Below, piece after piece: positions 17,919 to 26,005 of a DNA stretch of 64,000 bases. Position 1 is the first letter of the stretch; every line of letters begins with the position of its first letter. Both the position numbers and the translations under genes were made by a program. Location of the stretch: NCBI RefSeq assembly GCF_004365705.1, contig NZ_SOBN01000001.1:2453501-2517500 (forward strand), in the 5' to 3' direction. Under the pieces are notes generated by a model. The model ran no database searches and was not told where the DNA came from. It saw only the letters and a list, made by a program, of their open reading frames with translations. This DNA is from Streptomyces sp. 846.5 (GTDB taxonomy: Bacteria; Actinomycetota; Actinomycetes; Streptomycetales; Streptomycetaceae).

Positions 17919-19343
17919 TCAGACCCGCTGCCCCTCGGGCCCGGCCGAGGGGACGGCCAGGGTGACGGTCAGTCCGCGCGGCTCGTTGGGGTCGAACTCC
18001 AGCGAGCCTCCCGAGGACGCCAGCAGAGTCCTGGCGATGGAGAGACCGAGCCCGGAGCCGTCCACGTTCTGGTGGCGCGGGCTGCGCCAGAAGCGGTCGC
18101 CGATCCGGTCCAGCTCCTCCTCGGTCAGGCCGGGACCCGCGTCCGAGACCGCGACCGCGACCCGCCCGGCAGCGCTGTCGGCCAGCACCGACACCCGCAC
18201 CCGCTCCCCCACCGGGGTGAACTTGAGAGCGTTGTCGATCACCGCGTCCAGCGCGCTGCCGAATCCGACCGGGTCGGCGAGCCCCAGCAGCGGACCGGCC
18301 GGCTGCTCGAAGTCCAGGCCGACCCCGCGCTCGCCGGCCAGCGCCGTCCAGCCCTCGACCCGCACCGCGGCGAGCGCGGACAGGTCCGTCGGCTCGGCGC
18401 CGTGACCCGCGTGCTCCGCGACGGCCAGGCCCAGCAGGTCGTCCAGCACCGAGGCCAGCCTGCGCCCCTCCACCCGGACCCCGGCCAGCTCGTCCTCGTG
18501 GCCGTCCGGCAGCTCCATGCCCATGGCCTCGACCCGCAGCATCAGCGCCGCCAGCGGATTGCGGAGCTGGTGCGAGGCATCCGCGACAAAGGCCCGCTGC
18601 TGGTCCAGGACCTCCTCGACATGGTCCGCCATCTCGTTGAAGGCCCGGGCCAGCCGCCGCAGTTCGGGCGGCCCGCCGGCCGGGGCGACCCGGGAGGCGA
18701 GCCGTCCGGTGGCGATGTCATGGGTCACCTTGTCCAGGTCCTGGACCGGACGCAGCACCCAGCCGGTGAGCAGCACCGCAGCCGCGACGGCCACCAGCAC
18801 GGCGCCCGCCTCGCCCCCGGCGAGCAGCAGCCAGCGGCGCAGGATGCGGGCGTCCATCGCCCCGGTGGGCGACTCGGTGACCACCACGGCGACCACGTCC
18901 CCGTCCCAGACCACCGGCGAGGCGACCACCAGCTCGCGGTGCGACTGCCAGGGCCACGCCTGCGCCGGGTCGTGGCTGCGCCGCCCGTCCAGTGCCTCCA
19001 TGAAGGCCTGGGCCGATGCGCCCTGTGCGGCGTCGGTCCAGGTGGACGGGTCGGCGGTGACCGGCTTTCCGGAGAGCCCGAACACACCGGCCTTGATGCC
19101 GTAGACGTCGTAGTAGCGGCGCAGCTCCGTAGTGAGGGTGCTCAGCTGTTCCTGCGCCGTCGACGTGCCGGACTGGCCGATCGGGTTCTGGGCCAGGGCG
19201 GCGAAGCGTGCGGTGTCGTCGATCCGGTCCACGACCAGGCGCTGCTGCTCGGCGGCCGCCTCGCTGACGGCGAGCGGCAGACCGAGGGCGACCAGCACAC
19301 AGGCCATCAGGGCCAGCAGGATGCCGAGCAGGCGAGTACGCAT
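17919..19343 (-). CDS. Sensor histidine kinase
   Basis: A 474-residue membrane kinase. TM1 is LLGILLALMACVLVALGLPL. An extracytoplasmic sensor of about 130 residues follows, then TM2 within GAVLVAVAAAVLLTGWVL and a HAMP domain. The dimerisation domain has the phospho-accepting histidine in VADASHQLRNPLAAL. The ATPase domain has DNALKFTP, SDAGPGL and GSGLGLSIA. The ATG at 19343 overlaps the response regulator stop in a TGATG junction, so the pair is translationally coupled and should form one phosphorelay. The stimulus is unknown. Its position between miaB and rny agrees with a two-component pair found in the same region in Streptomyces. Confidence 0.94.
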   Translation of the reverse strand: MRTRLLGILLALMACVLVALGLPLAVSEAAAEQQRLVVDRIDDTARFAALAQNPIGQSGTSTAQEQLSTLTTELRRYYDVYGIKAGVFGLSGKPVTADPSTWTDAAQGASAQAFMEALDGRRSHDPAQAWPWQSHRELVVASPVVWDGDVVAVVVTESPTGAMDARILRRWLLLAGGEAGAVLVAVAAAVLLTGWVLRPVQDLDKVTHDIATGRLASRVAPAGGPPELRRLARAFNEMADHVEEVLDQQRAFVADASHQLRNPLAALMLRVEAMGMELPDGHEDELAGVRVEGRRLASVLDDLLGLAVAEHAGHGAEPTDLSALAAVRVEGWTALAGERGVGLDFEQPAGPLLGLADPVGFGSALDAVIDNALKFTPVGERVRVSVLADSAAGRVAVAVSDAGPGLTEEELDRIGDRFWRSPRHQNVDGSGLGLSIARTLLASSGGSLEFDPNEPRGLTVTLAVPSAGPEGQRV

Positions 19344-20092
19344 CAACCAGCGGCCGGAGCGGCCGGCGGGTTGCGCTCTCCCTCGGAGTCGATGACCAGC
19401 CGGTAGCCGACCCCGCGCACCGTCTCGATCAACGAGGGGACGGCGAGCTTCTGCCGCAGCGAGGCGACATGGACCTCCAGGGTCCGCGAGGTCCCCTCCC
19501 AGCTGCTGCGCCAGACCTCGCTGATGATCTGCTCGCGGCGGATCACCACCCCGGGGCTCTGCGCCAGCAGCGCCAGCAGGTCGTACTCCTTGCGGGTCAG
19601 CGGCACGTCCCGGTCGTGGACCAGGGCCCGGCGGGCGGCCGAGTCCAGCCGCAGACCGCAGGAGCGGCTGATCCGCTCGGCGGTCGTCTCGGCCGGGCGC
19701 GCCTGGTCGGCGGCGGGCTGCGGAGCGGTGCCGCGCCTGGCGACCGCGTGGATCCGGGCCAGCAGTTCGCCCATGTCGTAGGGCTTCACCACATAATCGT
19801 CAGCGCCGAGGTTCAGCCCGTGGATCCGGGAGTTGATGTCCGAGCGCGCCGTGACCATGATCACCGGGATGCCGCCGCGCCGCCGGATCTGGCCGCAGAC
19901 GTCGAAGCCGTCCCGGTCGGGCAGCCCCAGGTCCAGCAGCACCACCCGGTAGGGGCCGCGCCCGTCCGGCACCAGGGCGTCCAGCGCCTCGTTGCCGGTC
20001 CTGGCGTGGCGCACCTCGAAGCCGTGCTTGGTCAGCACGGCCACCAGCGCGGCGGCCACATGGTCGTCGTCCTCGACGAGGAGCAGGCGCAC
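19343..20092 (-). CDS. OmpR-family response regulator
   Basis: A 249-residue response regulator. The receiver domain has LLLVEDDDHVAAALV, the phospho-accepting aspartate in VVLLDLGLPDRDGFD, and the lysine in GADDYVVKPYDMGEL. The C-terminal winged helix carries PLTRKEYDLLALLAQSPG and RTLEVHVASLRQKL. The GTG at 20092 (VRLLLVEDD) follows GAGGAG at six bases and starts directly at the receiver fold; an ATG 17 codons upstream adds only a proline-rich leader. It precedes and overlaps its cognate kinase. The 245-base upstream gap, divergent from the ABC ATPase gene, should hold the promoter. Confidence 0.94.
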   Translation of the reverse strand: MRLLLVEDDDHVAAALVAVLTKHGFEVRHARTGNEALDALVPDGRGPYRVVLLDLGLPDRDGFDVCGQIRRRGGIPVIMVTARSDINSRIHGLNLGADDYVVKPYDMGELLARIHAVARRGTAPQPAADQARPAETTAERISRSCGLRLDSAARRALVHDRDVPLTRKEYDLLALLAQSPGVVIRREQIISEVWRSSWEGTSRTLEVHVASLRQKLAVPSLIETVRGVGYRLVIDSEGERNPPAAPAAG

Positions 20093-20337
20093 GGTCGACT
20101 CCTCTGCGGTCGGGGCCCTCGGGGCCGGTCGGTTCCGGGGCATTCCCGTGTGCAGTACCCCATCCCGGTTGTGCCCTCCCGGTCAAGGGGGTGTCCCCGG
20201 GAGTACACGGACCGTTACCGAGCTGCGATGCTGCGCTGGACCCCGGCTACCTCAAATCCCGCTCAGATGTTTCGCTTCACTCCCGCGAGCAGGCATATCG
20301 TCTGAGCTGATCACCAGTGGGCGAGGGGGGCACCGAC

Positions 20338-21081
20338 GTGCGCGACGGCGTGCAGCAGGAGGACGCGAGCCTGGTCGCCCTGCGCGGTGTCAGCAAGCGG
20401 CACGGACTGGTGCAGGTCCTGCACGAGATCGACCTCGATCTGCGCGCCGGGGAGATCGTCGCGGTGCTCGGCCCGGTCGGCGCCGGGAAGTCCACGCTGT
20501 TCCGGGCGATCAACGGGGACGAGCGGATCGACTCGGGAAGCATCAGCGTCGAGGGCCGGAAGCTGCTCCCCCGGCGGCGCTGGCTGCCCGGGAGGCACCG
20601 TCCCGCTCCGGGCCCCGGGGAGCTGTTCGCCTACCGGACCGTGCTGCAGAACGTCACCCTGGGACAGGCCTGGCTGCGGCGGCTGACCCAGGCCGAGGCC
20701 GCCCGGCGGGCGCAGGGCCTGCTCGAACGGGTGGGAGCGGGCGACTGCGCGGCCAGCTACCCCTGGGAGCTGACCAACGGCCAGCGCCAGCTGGTCTCGA
20801 TAGCCCGGGCCCTGGCGGCCAACCCCCGGCTGCTGCTGCTGGACGAGCCCTGCGGCCCCGGCGCCCCCACGGTGCTGCGCGACCTCGCCGCCGACGGCAT
20901 GGCCGCACTGCTCGCCACCAGCGATCCCGCCTTCGCCCGTGCCGCCGCCGACCGGATCCTCTTCATGGCCGGCGGCCGCATCATCGAGCGGGCCACCCCG
21001 GAGGAGTTCTTCACCACTCCGCGCACCGCCCGGGCCCGTGATTTCCTGGCCGGTGGGGCGAGTGGGGGCGCACAGCGCTGA
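20338..21081 (+). CDS. Degenerate solitary ABC ATPase, GluA-like
   Basis: A 247-residue protein resembling ATPases of glutamate/polar amino acid importers, notably FAYRTVLQNVTLGQ and TPEEFFTTPRTARARDFL. Walker A (GPVGAGKST, residues 45-53) and Walker B (LLLLDEP) are present. The glutamine of the Q-loop is missing (RHRPAPGPGELF replaces it). The signature is LTNGQRQL instead of LSGGQQQR, the D-loop SALDPE is replaced by CGPGAPT, and the switch histidine is lost (ATSDP). No permease or binding protein gene is adjacent. It is probably impaired as a transporter ATPase, although the intact frame suggests a retained role. The GTG at 20338 was chosen for its G-rich ribosome site; a start seven codons earlier is possible. 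Confidence 0.82.
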   Translation: MRDGVQQEDASLVALRGVSKRHGLVQVLHEIDLDLRAGEIVAVLGPVGAGKSTLFRAINGDERIDSGSISVEGRKLLPRRRWLPGRHRPAPGPGELFAYRTVLQNVTLGQAWLRRLTQAEAARRAQGLLERVGAGDCAASYPWELTNGQRQLVSIARALAANPRLLLLDEPCGPGAPTVLRDLAADGMAALLATSDPAFARAAADRILFMAGGRIIERATPEEFFTTPRTARARDFLAGGASGGAQR

Positions 21082-21272
21082 CGTGCCCGCCGGGGCGGGC
21101 GCGGCGCGAGCGCGGGTGGGCCGCGCCACGAACCGGCGTACCCCCGAAGCTGCTTGACGCCGCACCAGGCGATCTGTTGCAGTGACTCCAGGACCGGTCC
21201 TGCCCGTACCGGAAGTCCGGCACCCGCCGGCGTCCAGGTCGCGGGCGGCCCCGTCGGAGTCGAGAGGCAGCC

Positions 21273-22895
21273 GTGGACCCCGTGATCATCGTCGGCGCCG
21301 GCCCGGTCGGGCTGGCGCTGGCCCTGGCGCTCGCGCGCCACCAGGTGCCCACCGTCGTTCTGGACGACGGCGCCGGAGTGTCCCCCGAGGGGGCGCGCTC
21401 GACCGTGCTGCGCGCCGACACCACCGAGTTCCTGGCCAGGATCGGCTACGCCCGGGTCGCCGCAGACGGCCGCGCCTGGACCTCCTGGCGCACCCTGCGG
21501 CGCAACCGCGAACTGCTGCACCTGCCGCTGCCCGACGACGAACTGCTGCACCTGGCGCAGCACCGGCTGGAGCGCGGGCTGCGCGACGCCGTGTCCGCGA
21601 CCCCGCTGATCGAGCTGGTCCACGACTCGCCGGTCAGCGAGATCGAACAGGACGAGGACGGGGTCAGCGTGCACGCCCGGCGCACCTGGTGGCGCGGCAG
21701 CCATCTGGTGGGCTGCGACGGACCGCGCTCCACCGTGCGCAAGCAGCTGCAGCTGCGCTTCCCCGGGCGGACCGCCGCCGACCACTACGCCGTCGCCACC
21801 GTCCGCGTCGACCTCCCCTTCCCCGGCGAGGCCCGGCTGCACCGGGACGCGCACAGCGACCGGGCCCAGGTCAGCCGCGAGGTGACCGCCCGCCCGCTGC
21901 CGGACGGCGTCTGGCGGCTCGACTGGCGGCTGCCGGTCCGGCAGCGGCCGCTCGCCCCCGACGCCCTGGTCGAGCAGCTCCAGGCCACCCTGGCCAGCTG
22001 GCACGAGGGCACCGTTCCCGGGTACGAGCTGGTCACCACCGCCGACTACACGGTGCAGCAGCGGCTGGCCACCCGCTTCCAGGTCGGCCGGGTCTTCCTG
22101 GCCGGAGACGCGGCGCACCTGCTCGGCGCGCTCGGGATGCAGAACCTGGACGAGGGCCTGCGCGACGCCGACAACCTGGCCTGGAAACTCGCCCTGGTCT
22201 GGCACAACTGCGCCACCGAACGGCTGCTGACGACCTATCAGCAGGAGCGCCGCAGCTCGGTGATCGCCCGTCTGCGGGCGGTCGACCAGGCCATGCCACT
22301 GTTGGAACCGGCCACCCCGCTGCTGGAGGCCCGGCGCAGCGTGCTCTCCGGATCGCTGCGCCGCAACGCGACCCTGCTGTCCGACGGGAGCCTGGGACGC
22401 GGCCGGCTCGGCGCGGCCCCGGCCTACCCCGAGCGGAACCGCCCGTCGCTGAGCCCGGCACTGTCGCCGACCAGCCCGGGAGTGCTGGTCCCCGATGTGC
22501 CGGTGGTGACCCCGGACGGCTCCACCGACCGGCTGCGGGCCAGGCTGGGCCGGGGCTTCCTGGTGGTGCTGGTCGCACCGGGCACCGGGGTGTGGGCGGT
22601 CGAGCACTGGCTCAGCGCCGGTCTGATGCCGCAGCTCAGCGAGGCCACGAGGGCGCTGCCGCTGCCCGCCGAACTGCTGGTCACCGAGGAGTACCCGTCC
22701 GCGCCGCCGCACACGGTGCTGCTGATCCGCCCGGACGGCCATCTGGTCGCCGCGCTCCGCGGCTGCCGTCCGGACGATCTGTGGGCGCTCGCCGACCGGG
22801 CCCGCGGCGGCTCCGCCGAGCTGCCGACGCCGCGGGCCGCCGGTGCGGCCCGGCCCGCCGACGCGCGCGTCGGCAGTGACCGGGCCCGGGCCTGA
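21273..22895 (+). CDS. FAD-dependent aromatic-type monooxygenase
   Basis: A 540-residue flavoprotein of the p-hydroxybenzoate hydroxylase/MhpA class. The FAD motif VIIVGAGPVGLALALALA is at the N-terminus, the DG motif is in GCDGPRSTVRKQLQL, and the second FAD motif is FLAGDAAHLLGALGMQNLDE. A C-terminal thioredoxin-like domain (about 420-520) is usual in this class. These enzymes use NAD(P)H and oxygen to hydroxylate phenolic or polyketide substrates. The usual GXNxG motif reads GMQNLDEGLRD, matching family variants. The start GTG at 21273 is reached through a weak AGAGGC site. It follows the ABC-like gene on the same strand by 191 bases; no polyketide genes are nearby, so the substrate is unknown. 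Confidence 0.9.
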   Translation: MDPVIIVGAGPVGLALALALARHQVPTVVLDDGAGVSPEGARSTVLRADTTEFLARIGYARVAADGRAWTSWRTLRRNRELLHLPLPDDELLHLAQHRLERGLRDAVSATPLIELVHDSPVSEIEQDEDGVSVHARRTWWRGSHLVGCDGPRSTVRKQLQLRFPGRTAADHYAVATVRVDLPFPGEARLHRDAHSDRAQVSREVTARPLPDGVWRLDWRLPVRQRPLAPDALVEQLQATLASWHEGTVPGYELVTTADYTVQQRLATRFQVGRVFLAGDAAHLLGALGMQNLDEGLRDADNLAWKLALVWHNCATERLLTTYQQERRSSVIARLRAVDQAMPLLEPATPLLEARRSVLSGSLRRNATLLSDGSLGRGRLGAAPAYPERNRPSLSPALSPTSPGVLVPDVPVVTPDGSTDRLRARLGRGFLVVLVAPGTGVWAVEHWLSAGLMPQLSEATRALPLPAELLVTEEYPSAPPHTVLLIRPDGHLVAALRGCRPDDLWALADRARGGSAELPTPRAAGAARPADARVGSDRARA

Positions 22896-23068
22896 GCAGC
22901 GCGCAGGGCTGGGATTCCGGGGCTGTCCGACCGGCATCTGACGCAGGGTCAGTGTTGACGATCATCCTGCTCCGTGCTTCACTGGCGCCCATGCGGCAGC
23001 AGTGCAGGTGGCTTCGGCCACTCGGAGTTTCGGCGGAGAGCTCGGGTGTCGCCCCCCGGGACGTCGGA

Positions 23069-23164
23069 GTGCTGCCCCTCACCGGTGCGACCAGCGTCCG
23101 TCTGGTCCGCCGCGCCCACCTGGACCTGGTCCGGTACGTAGGCGCCCTGTGTACGGCCGGCTAG
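23069..23164 (+). CDS. Short cysteine-type leader peptide
   Basis: A 31-codon frame from GTG ending in VRRAHLDLVRYVGALCTAG. The core R-R-x-H-L-D-L-x-R plus a cysteine near the end matches the small peptides annotated as putative leader peptides upstream of sulfur-metabolism genes in actinomycetes. It lies 212 bases upstream of cysteine dioxygenase and rhodanese genes. The single cysteine codon is TGT, uncommon in such GC-rich DNA, four codons before the stop. This suggests translation-dependent attenuation that senses cysteine. The start could be earlier, because the open frame extends to 22952 and the Shine-Dalgarno is weak. The family resemblance is from memory of the motif. Confidence 0.7.
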   Translation: MLPLTGATSVRLVRRAHLDLVRYVGALCTAG

Positions 23165-23286
23165 CAGCCGTCCTGCCCCGGTAGATCCCACCGCACCTGT
23201 CGCGGCCGCTTCGCCGCACCCTCGCGCACGCCCCGTTCCCGGAGTCGCTGTGCCGTACCCCCGCAGCTCCGTGTCCTCCCGCACCC

Positions 23287-23332
23287 CGGCGGCTCCTCCC
23301 GCCGTCGGTGCGGCCGTGCGCGGCGCCGCGCA
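23287..23332 (+). promoter_or_regulatory. Candidate attenuator hairpins between leader peptide and cysteine dioxygenase
   Basis: Two inverted repeats lie in the 212-base region after the leader peptide. One is CGGCGG/CCGCCG with a six-base loop at 23287-23304; the other is a 16-base perfect palindrome at 23317-23332. No U-tract follows. They may form alternative terminator or ribosome-masking structures, but folding has not been computed. Confidence 0.4.
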
Positions 23333-23376
23333 TCGCTTCCGCGCACCCGGCCGCCTTCAGACCTCAGGATGCCCCC

Positions 23377-23898
23377 ATGTCGACCACCCGTACCCGCACA
23401 GGAACGCCGACCCCCACCCTCACCGAGATGCTGGACTTCGTCAGGGCGACCGCCGCGGATCCGCAGGCGCTGGCACTGCTGCCGCTCGACCCCGAGCGGC
23501 GCACCTGGGTCCGGCTCGAAGGTCCGCTCGGGAGCGAGGCCTGGCTCATCGGCTGGCCGCCCCGGTCGGAGACCGGCTGGCACGACCACGGCGGCTCCAG
23601 CGGGGCCTTCGTCACGGCGGACGGGGAGCTCAGCGAGCTGTCGCTGGGGCTGCCCATCCCCACCGACGGCTGGCGCAGCCTGGAACTGGAGCAGGGGGTC
23701 GACCGACAGCGCAGCCTGCCCGAGGGCCGGGGCCGGTCCTTCGGTCCGCACCATGTGCACCAGGTGATCAACCCCTCCGAGGATCGGCACGCCGTCTCGG
23801 TGCACTGCTACTACCCGCCGCTGCCCAGGCTGCGACGCTATGAGCGCAGCGGCGACGTGCTGCGGCTGGCGCTGGTCGAGATCCCCGAGGAGTGGTGA
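23377..23898 (+). CDS. Cysteine dioxygenase (type I family)
   Basis: A 173-residue cupin that oxidises cysteine to cysteine sulfinic acid with a non-haem iron and oxygen. The first metal histidines are in GWHDHGGSSGAF and the third is in FGPHHVHQVIN, the typical 2+1 arrangement. HAVSVHCYYPPLPRLRRYE near the end is usual in bacterial homologues. The ATG at 23377 follows AGGA at seven bases; a longer open frame upstream lacks similarity and covers the attenuator region. It is followed three bases later by a rhodanese gene and preceded by a cysteine-type leader peptide. The set therefore looks like a cysteine-catabolism operon switched on at high cysteine. Confidence 0.92.
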   Translation: MSTTRTRTGTPTPTLTEMLDFVRATAADPQALALLPLDPERRTWVRLEGPLGSEAWLIGWPPRSETGWHDHGGSSGAFVTADGELSELSLGLPIPTDGWRSLELEQGVDRQRSLPEGRGRSFGPHHVHQVINPSEDRHAVSVHCYYPPLPRLRRYERSGDVLRLALVEIPEEW

Positions 23899-23901
23899 CC
23901 C

Positions 23902-24303
23902 ATGGCGGTCGGCATCGATGAGCTGCTCGAACGCGAGCGCGAACAGCTGGACCGGCTGAGCCCCGAAGAGGCCGCTGCGGCGGTGTCGGAGTCTGGGGCT
24001 GTGCTGGTGGACATCCGCTACGCGGCGCTCCGGGAGCGGGACGGGACCGTCCCCGGCGCGCTGGTGGTGGAGCGGAACGAACTGGAGTGGCGTCTCGACC
24101 CACTGTGCGACTACCGGCTGCCCGAGGCGACCGGGCACGACCTGCACATCATCGTGCTCTGCAACGAGGGCTACGCCTCCAGCCTGGCGGCCCGCTCACT
24201 GCAGGCGCTGGGGCTGCGCCGGGCCACCGACCTGATCGGCGGGTTCCAGGCGTGGGCGGCGGCCGGCCTTCCGGTTACGGCGCCCGGACAAGGGGGTTTC
24301 TGA
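23902..24303 (+). CDS. Rhodanese-like sulfurtransferase
   Basis: A 133-residue single-domain rhodanese. The active-site cysteine is in IIVLCNEGYASSLAA, and the domain opens with AVLVDIRYAALRERDGTVPGA and closes with DLIGGFQAWAAAGLPV. Such proteins carry a persulfide on the cysteine and move sulfane sulfur to acceptors such as cyanide, thiols or sulfite. It starts three bases after cysteine dioxygenase, implying a joint role in disposing of cysteine sulfur. It is cytoplasmic, since no signal peptide is seen. The stop is followed by a large inverted repeat separating it from the convergent rny gene. Confidence 0.92.
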   Translation: MAVGIDELLEREREQLDRLSPEEAAAAVSESGAVLVDIRYAALRERDGTVPGALVVERNELEWRLDPLCDYRLPEATGHDLHIIVLCNEGYASSLAARSLQALGLRRATDLIGGFQAWAAAGLPVTAPGQGGF

Positions 24304-24334
24304 CCGTTTTCAGCTGCGGACCGTAGTTGGCTGG

Positions 24335-24421
24335 CCGCGCAGTTCCCCGCGCCCCTAGGTGGGTGCAACTTACCCACAGCGGCTCAGTTGCAGTCCCCTA
24401 GGGGCGCGGGGAACTGCGCGA
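24335..24421. repeat. Long-arm inverted repeat between convergent rhodanese and rny genes
   Basis: Arms at about 24335-24358 and 24398-24421 match over about 23 bases (core CAGTTCCCCGCGCCCCTAG and its complement) around a 39-base loop. This sequence type, with CGGGGAACTGCGCGAC, is a familiar intergenic repeat in Streptomyces genomes. Here it lies between two convergent genes and probably ends both transcripts. Confidence 0.75.
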
Positions 24422-24468
24422 CAAGCCAGGCAGACGCCGCACCCGAGGTCCAAACAGAAACCCCCGCC

Positions 24469-25884
24469 CTACCGGGCGAACTCGGTGGCCCGACTCTCCC
24501 GTATCACGGTGATCCGAATCTGCCCGGGATAGGTCAGCTCCTCCTCCACCTGCTTGGCCACGTCCCTGGCGATGACCTGCGCCTGGAGGTCGTCCACGGC
24601 CTCCGGCAGCACCATCACCCTGACCTCCCGCCCGGCCTGCATGGCGAAGACCTTGTGCACGCCCTCGTGGCGGCGGGCGATCTGCTCCAGCCGCTCCAGC
24701 CGACGGGCGTACAGCTCCAGCGACTCCCGGCGCGCGCCGGGCCTCCCGCCGGAGCAGGCGTCCGCCGCCTGCGTCAGCACCGCTTCGACGGTCTGCGGGT
24801 CGACCTCGTTGTGGTGCGCCTCTATCGCATGCACGACTTCCTCGGCCTCGCCGTAGCGCCGCGCCAACTCGGCGCCGATCAGCGCATGACTGCCCTCCAC
24901 CTCGTGGGTGACCGCCTTGCCCACGTCGTGGAGCAGCGTGCAGCGCTTCACCAGCGCCGGGTCCACCCGCAGCTCCGCGGCCATCATCCCGGCGATGTGG
25001 GCGGACTCGACCAGGTGGCCCAGCACGTTCTGGCCGTAGGAGGTGCGGTAGCGGAGTCGGCCCAGCAGCCGCAGCAGCTCCGGGTGCATCTCGCCGACGC
25101 CGACCTCGGCGAGCGCGTCCTCGGCTGCCCGCTCGCACTGCCGCTCCACCGCGGCGAGGCTGCGCTCGTACTCCTCCTCTATCCGCAGCGGCTGGATCCT
25201 GCCGTCCGCGACCAGCGTCTCCAGGGTGAGCCGGCCGACCTCCCGGCGCACCGGGTCGAAGCAGGACAGCAGGACGGAGGCGGGGGTGTCGTCGATCACC
25301 AGGCTGACACCGGTGACGGACTCGAAGGAGCGGATGTTGCGGCCCTCGCGGCCGATGATCCGGCCCTTCATGTCGTCCCCCGGCAGCCGCACCGTGGCGA
25401 CCACCGACTCGGCGGTCTGCTGGGCGGCCACCCGCTGGACGGCGGTGGCGACGATCTCCCGGGCCCGGGCCTCGCCCTCGACACGGGCCTTGCGCTCGAT
25501 CTCGCGGACCGTACGGACCGCCTCCCGCTTGGCCTGTTCCTCGGCCGCACGCACGATCTCGGCCCTGGCCTGAGCGCTGGTCAGACCGGCGACCCGCTCC
25601 AGGGCCAGCCGCCGTTCGGCCTCCGCCAGCGCCGCCTCGGCCCGCAACTCCTCGCGCTGCCTGGCGAGTACCGCCTGGATCTCGGCCGCGTCCACCGCAC
25701 AGGCGTGCAGCCGCCGCTGCTCCTCGTCCAGCCGTCGTTCGCGCTCGGTACTGCGGAGTTCGCGGCGTTCCCATTCGGTGCGCAGTCCGGCTGCTTCCTC
25801 GCGACTGCGGCGGCGATGGGTGAAAACGGCGTACAGCATCGCCGCCAGGGCCAGACCGGCCAATACGACAAGCGCGATCTCCAT
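24469..25884 (-). CDS. rny: Ribonuclease Y
   Basis: A 471-residue membrane-anchored endoribonuclease of mRNA turnover. Residues 1-22 form a transmembrane helix (IALVVLAGLALAAMLYAVF). A long charged coiled coil runs to about residue 150. The KH domain has DDMKGRIIGREGRNIRSFE. The HD domain carries the catalytic pair in RCTLLHDVGKAVTHEVEGSH. The C-terminal part EVRVMVLPEAVDDLQAQVIA is typical of the family. GGGAGGG precedes the ATG closely. It lies downstream of recA and recX on the same strand; the 121-base gap after recX probably holds its promoter. Streptomyces also has RNase E/G and RNase J types, so its share of mRNA decay is uncertain. Confidence 0.94.
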   Translation of the reverse strand: MEIALVVLAGLALAAMLYAVFTHRRRSREEAAGLRTEWERRELRSTERERRLDEEQRRLHACAVDAAEIQAVLARQREELRAEAALAEAERRLALERVAGLTSAQARAEIVRAAEEQAKREAVRTVREIERKARVEGEARAREIVATAVQRVAAQQTAESVVATVRLPGDDMKGRIIGREGRNIRSFESVTGVSLVIDDTPASVLLSCFDPVRREVGRLTLETLVADGRIQPLRIEEEYERSLAAVERQCERAAEDALAEVGVGEMHPELLRLLGRLRYRTSYGQNVLGHLVESAHIAGMMAAELRVDPALVKRCTLLHDVGKAVTHEVEGSHALIGAELARRYGEAEEVVHAIEAHHNEVDPQTVEAVLTQAADACSGGRPGARRESLELYARRLERLEQIARRHEGVHKVFAMQAGREVRVMVLPEAVDDLQAQVIARDVAKQVEEELTYPGQIRITVIRESRATEFAR

Positions 25885-26005
25885 TGGCCCTCCCTCACTG
25901 AAGGCGAGGCTACGGGTAGGTTACGAAACGGTCAAGATAGCGATCAGATCTGACCATCCGTCACCAGCCCGTTTACACAACCTCCTTGCCCTGTCCTCCA
26001 GGTGT

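Noticed and set aside
22952..23068. Longer version of the leader peptide starting at 22952
   Set aside because: Upstream residues do not resemble other leaders of this type, and the conserved portion is the last 20 residues. A short start is more likely, although not proven.
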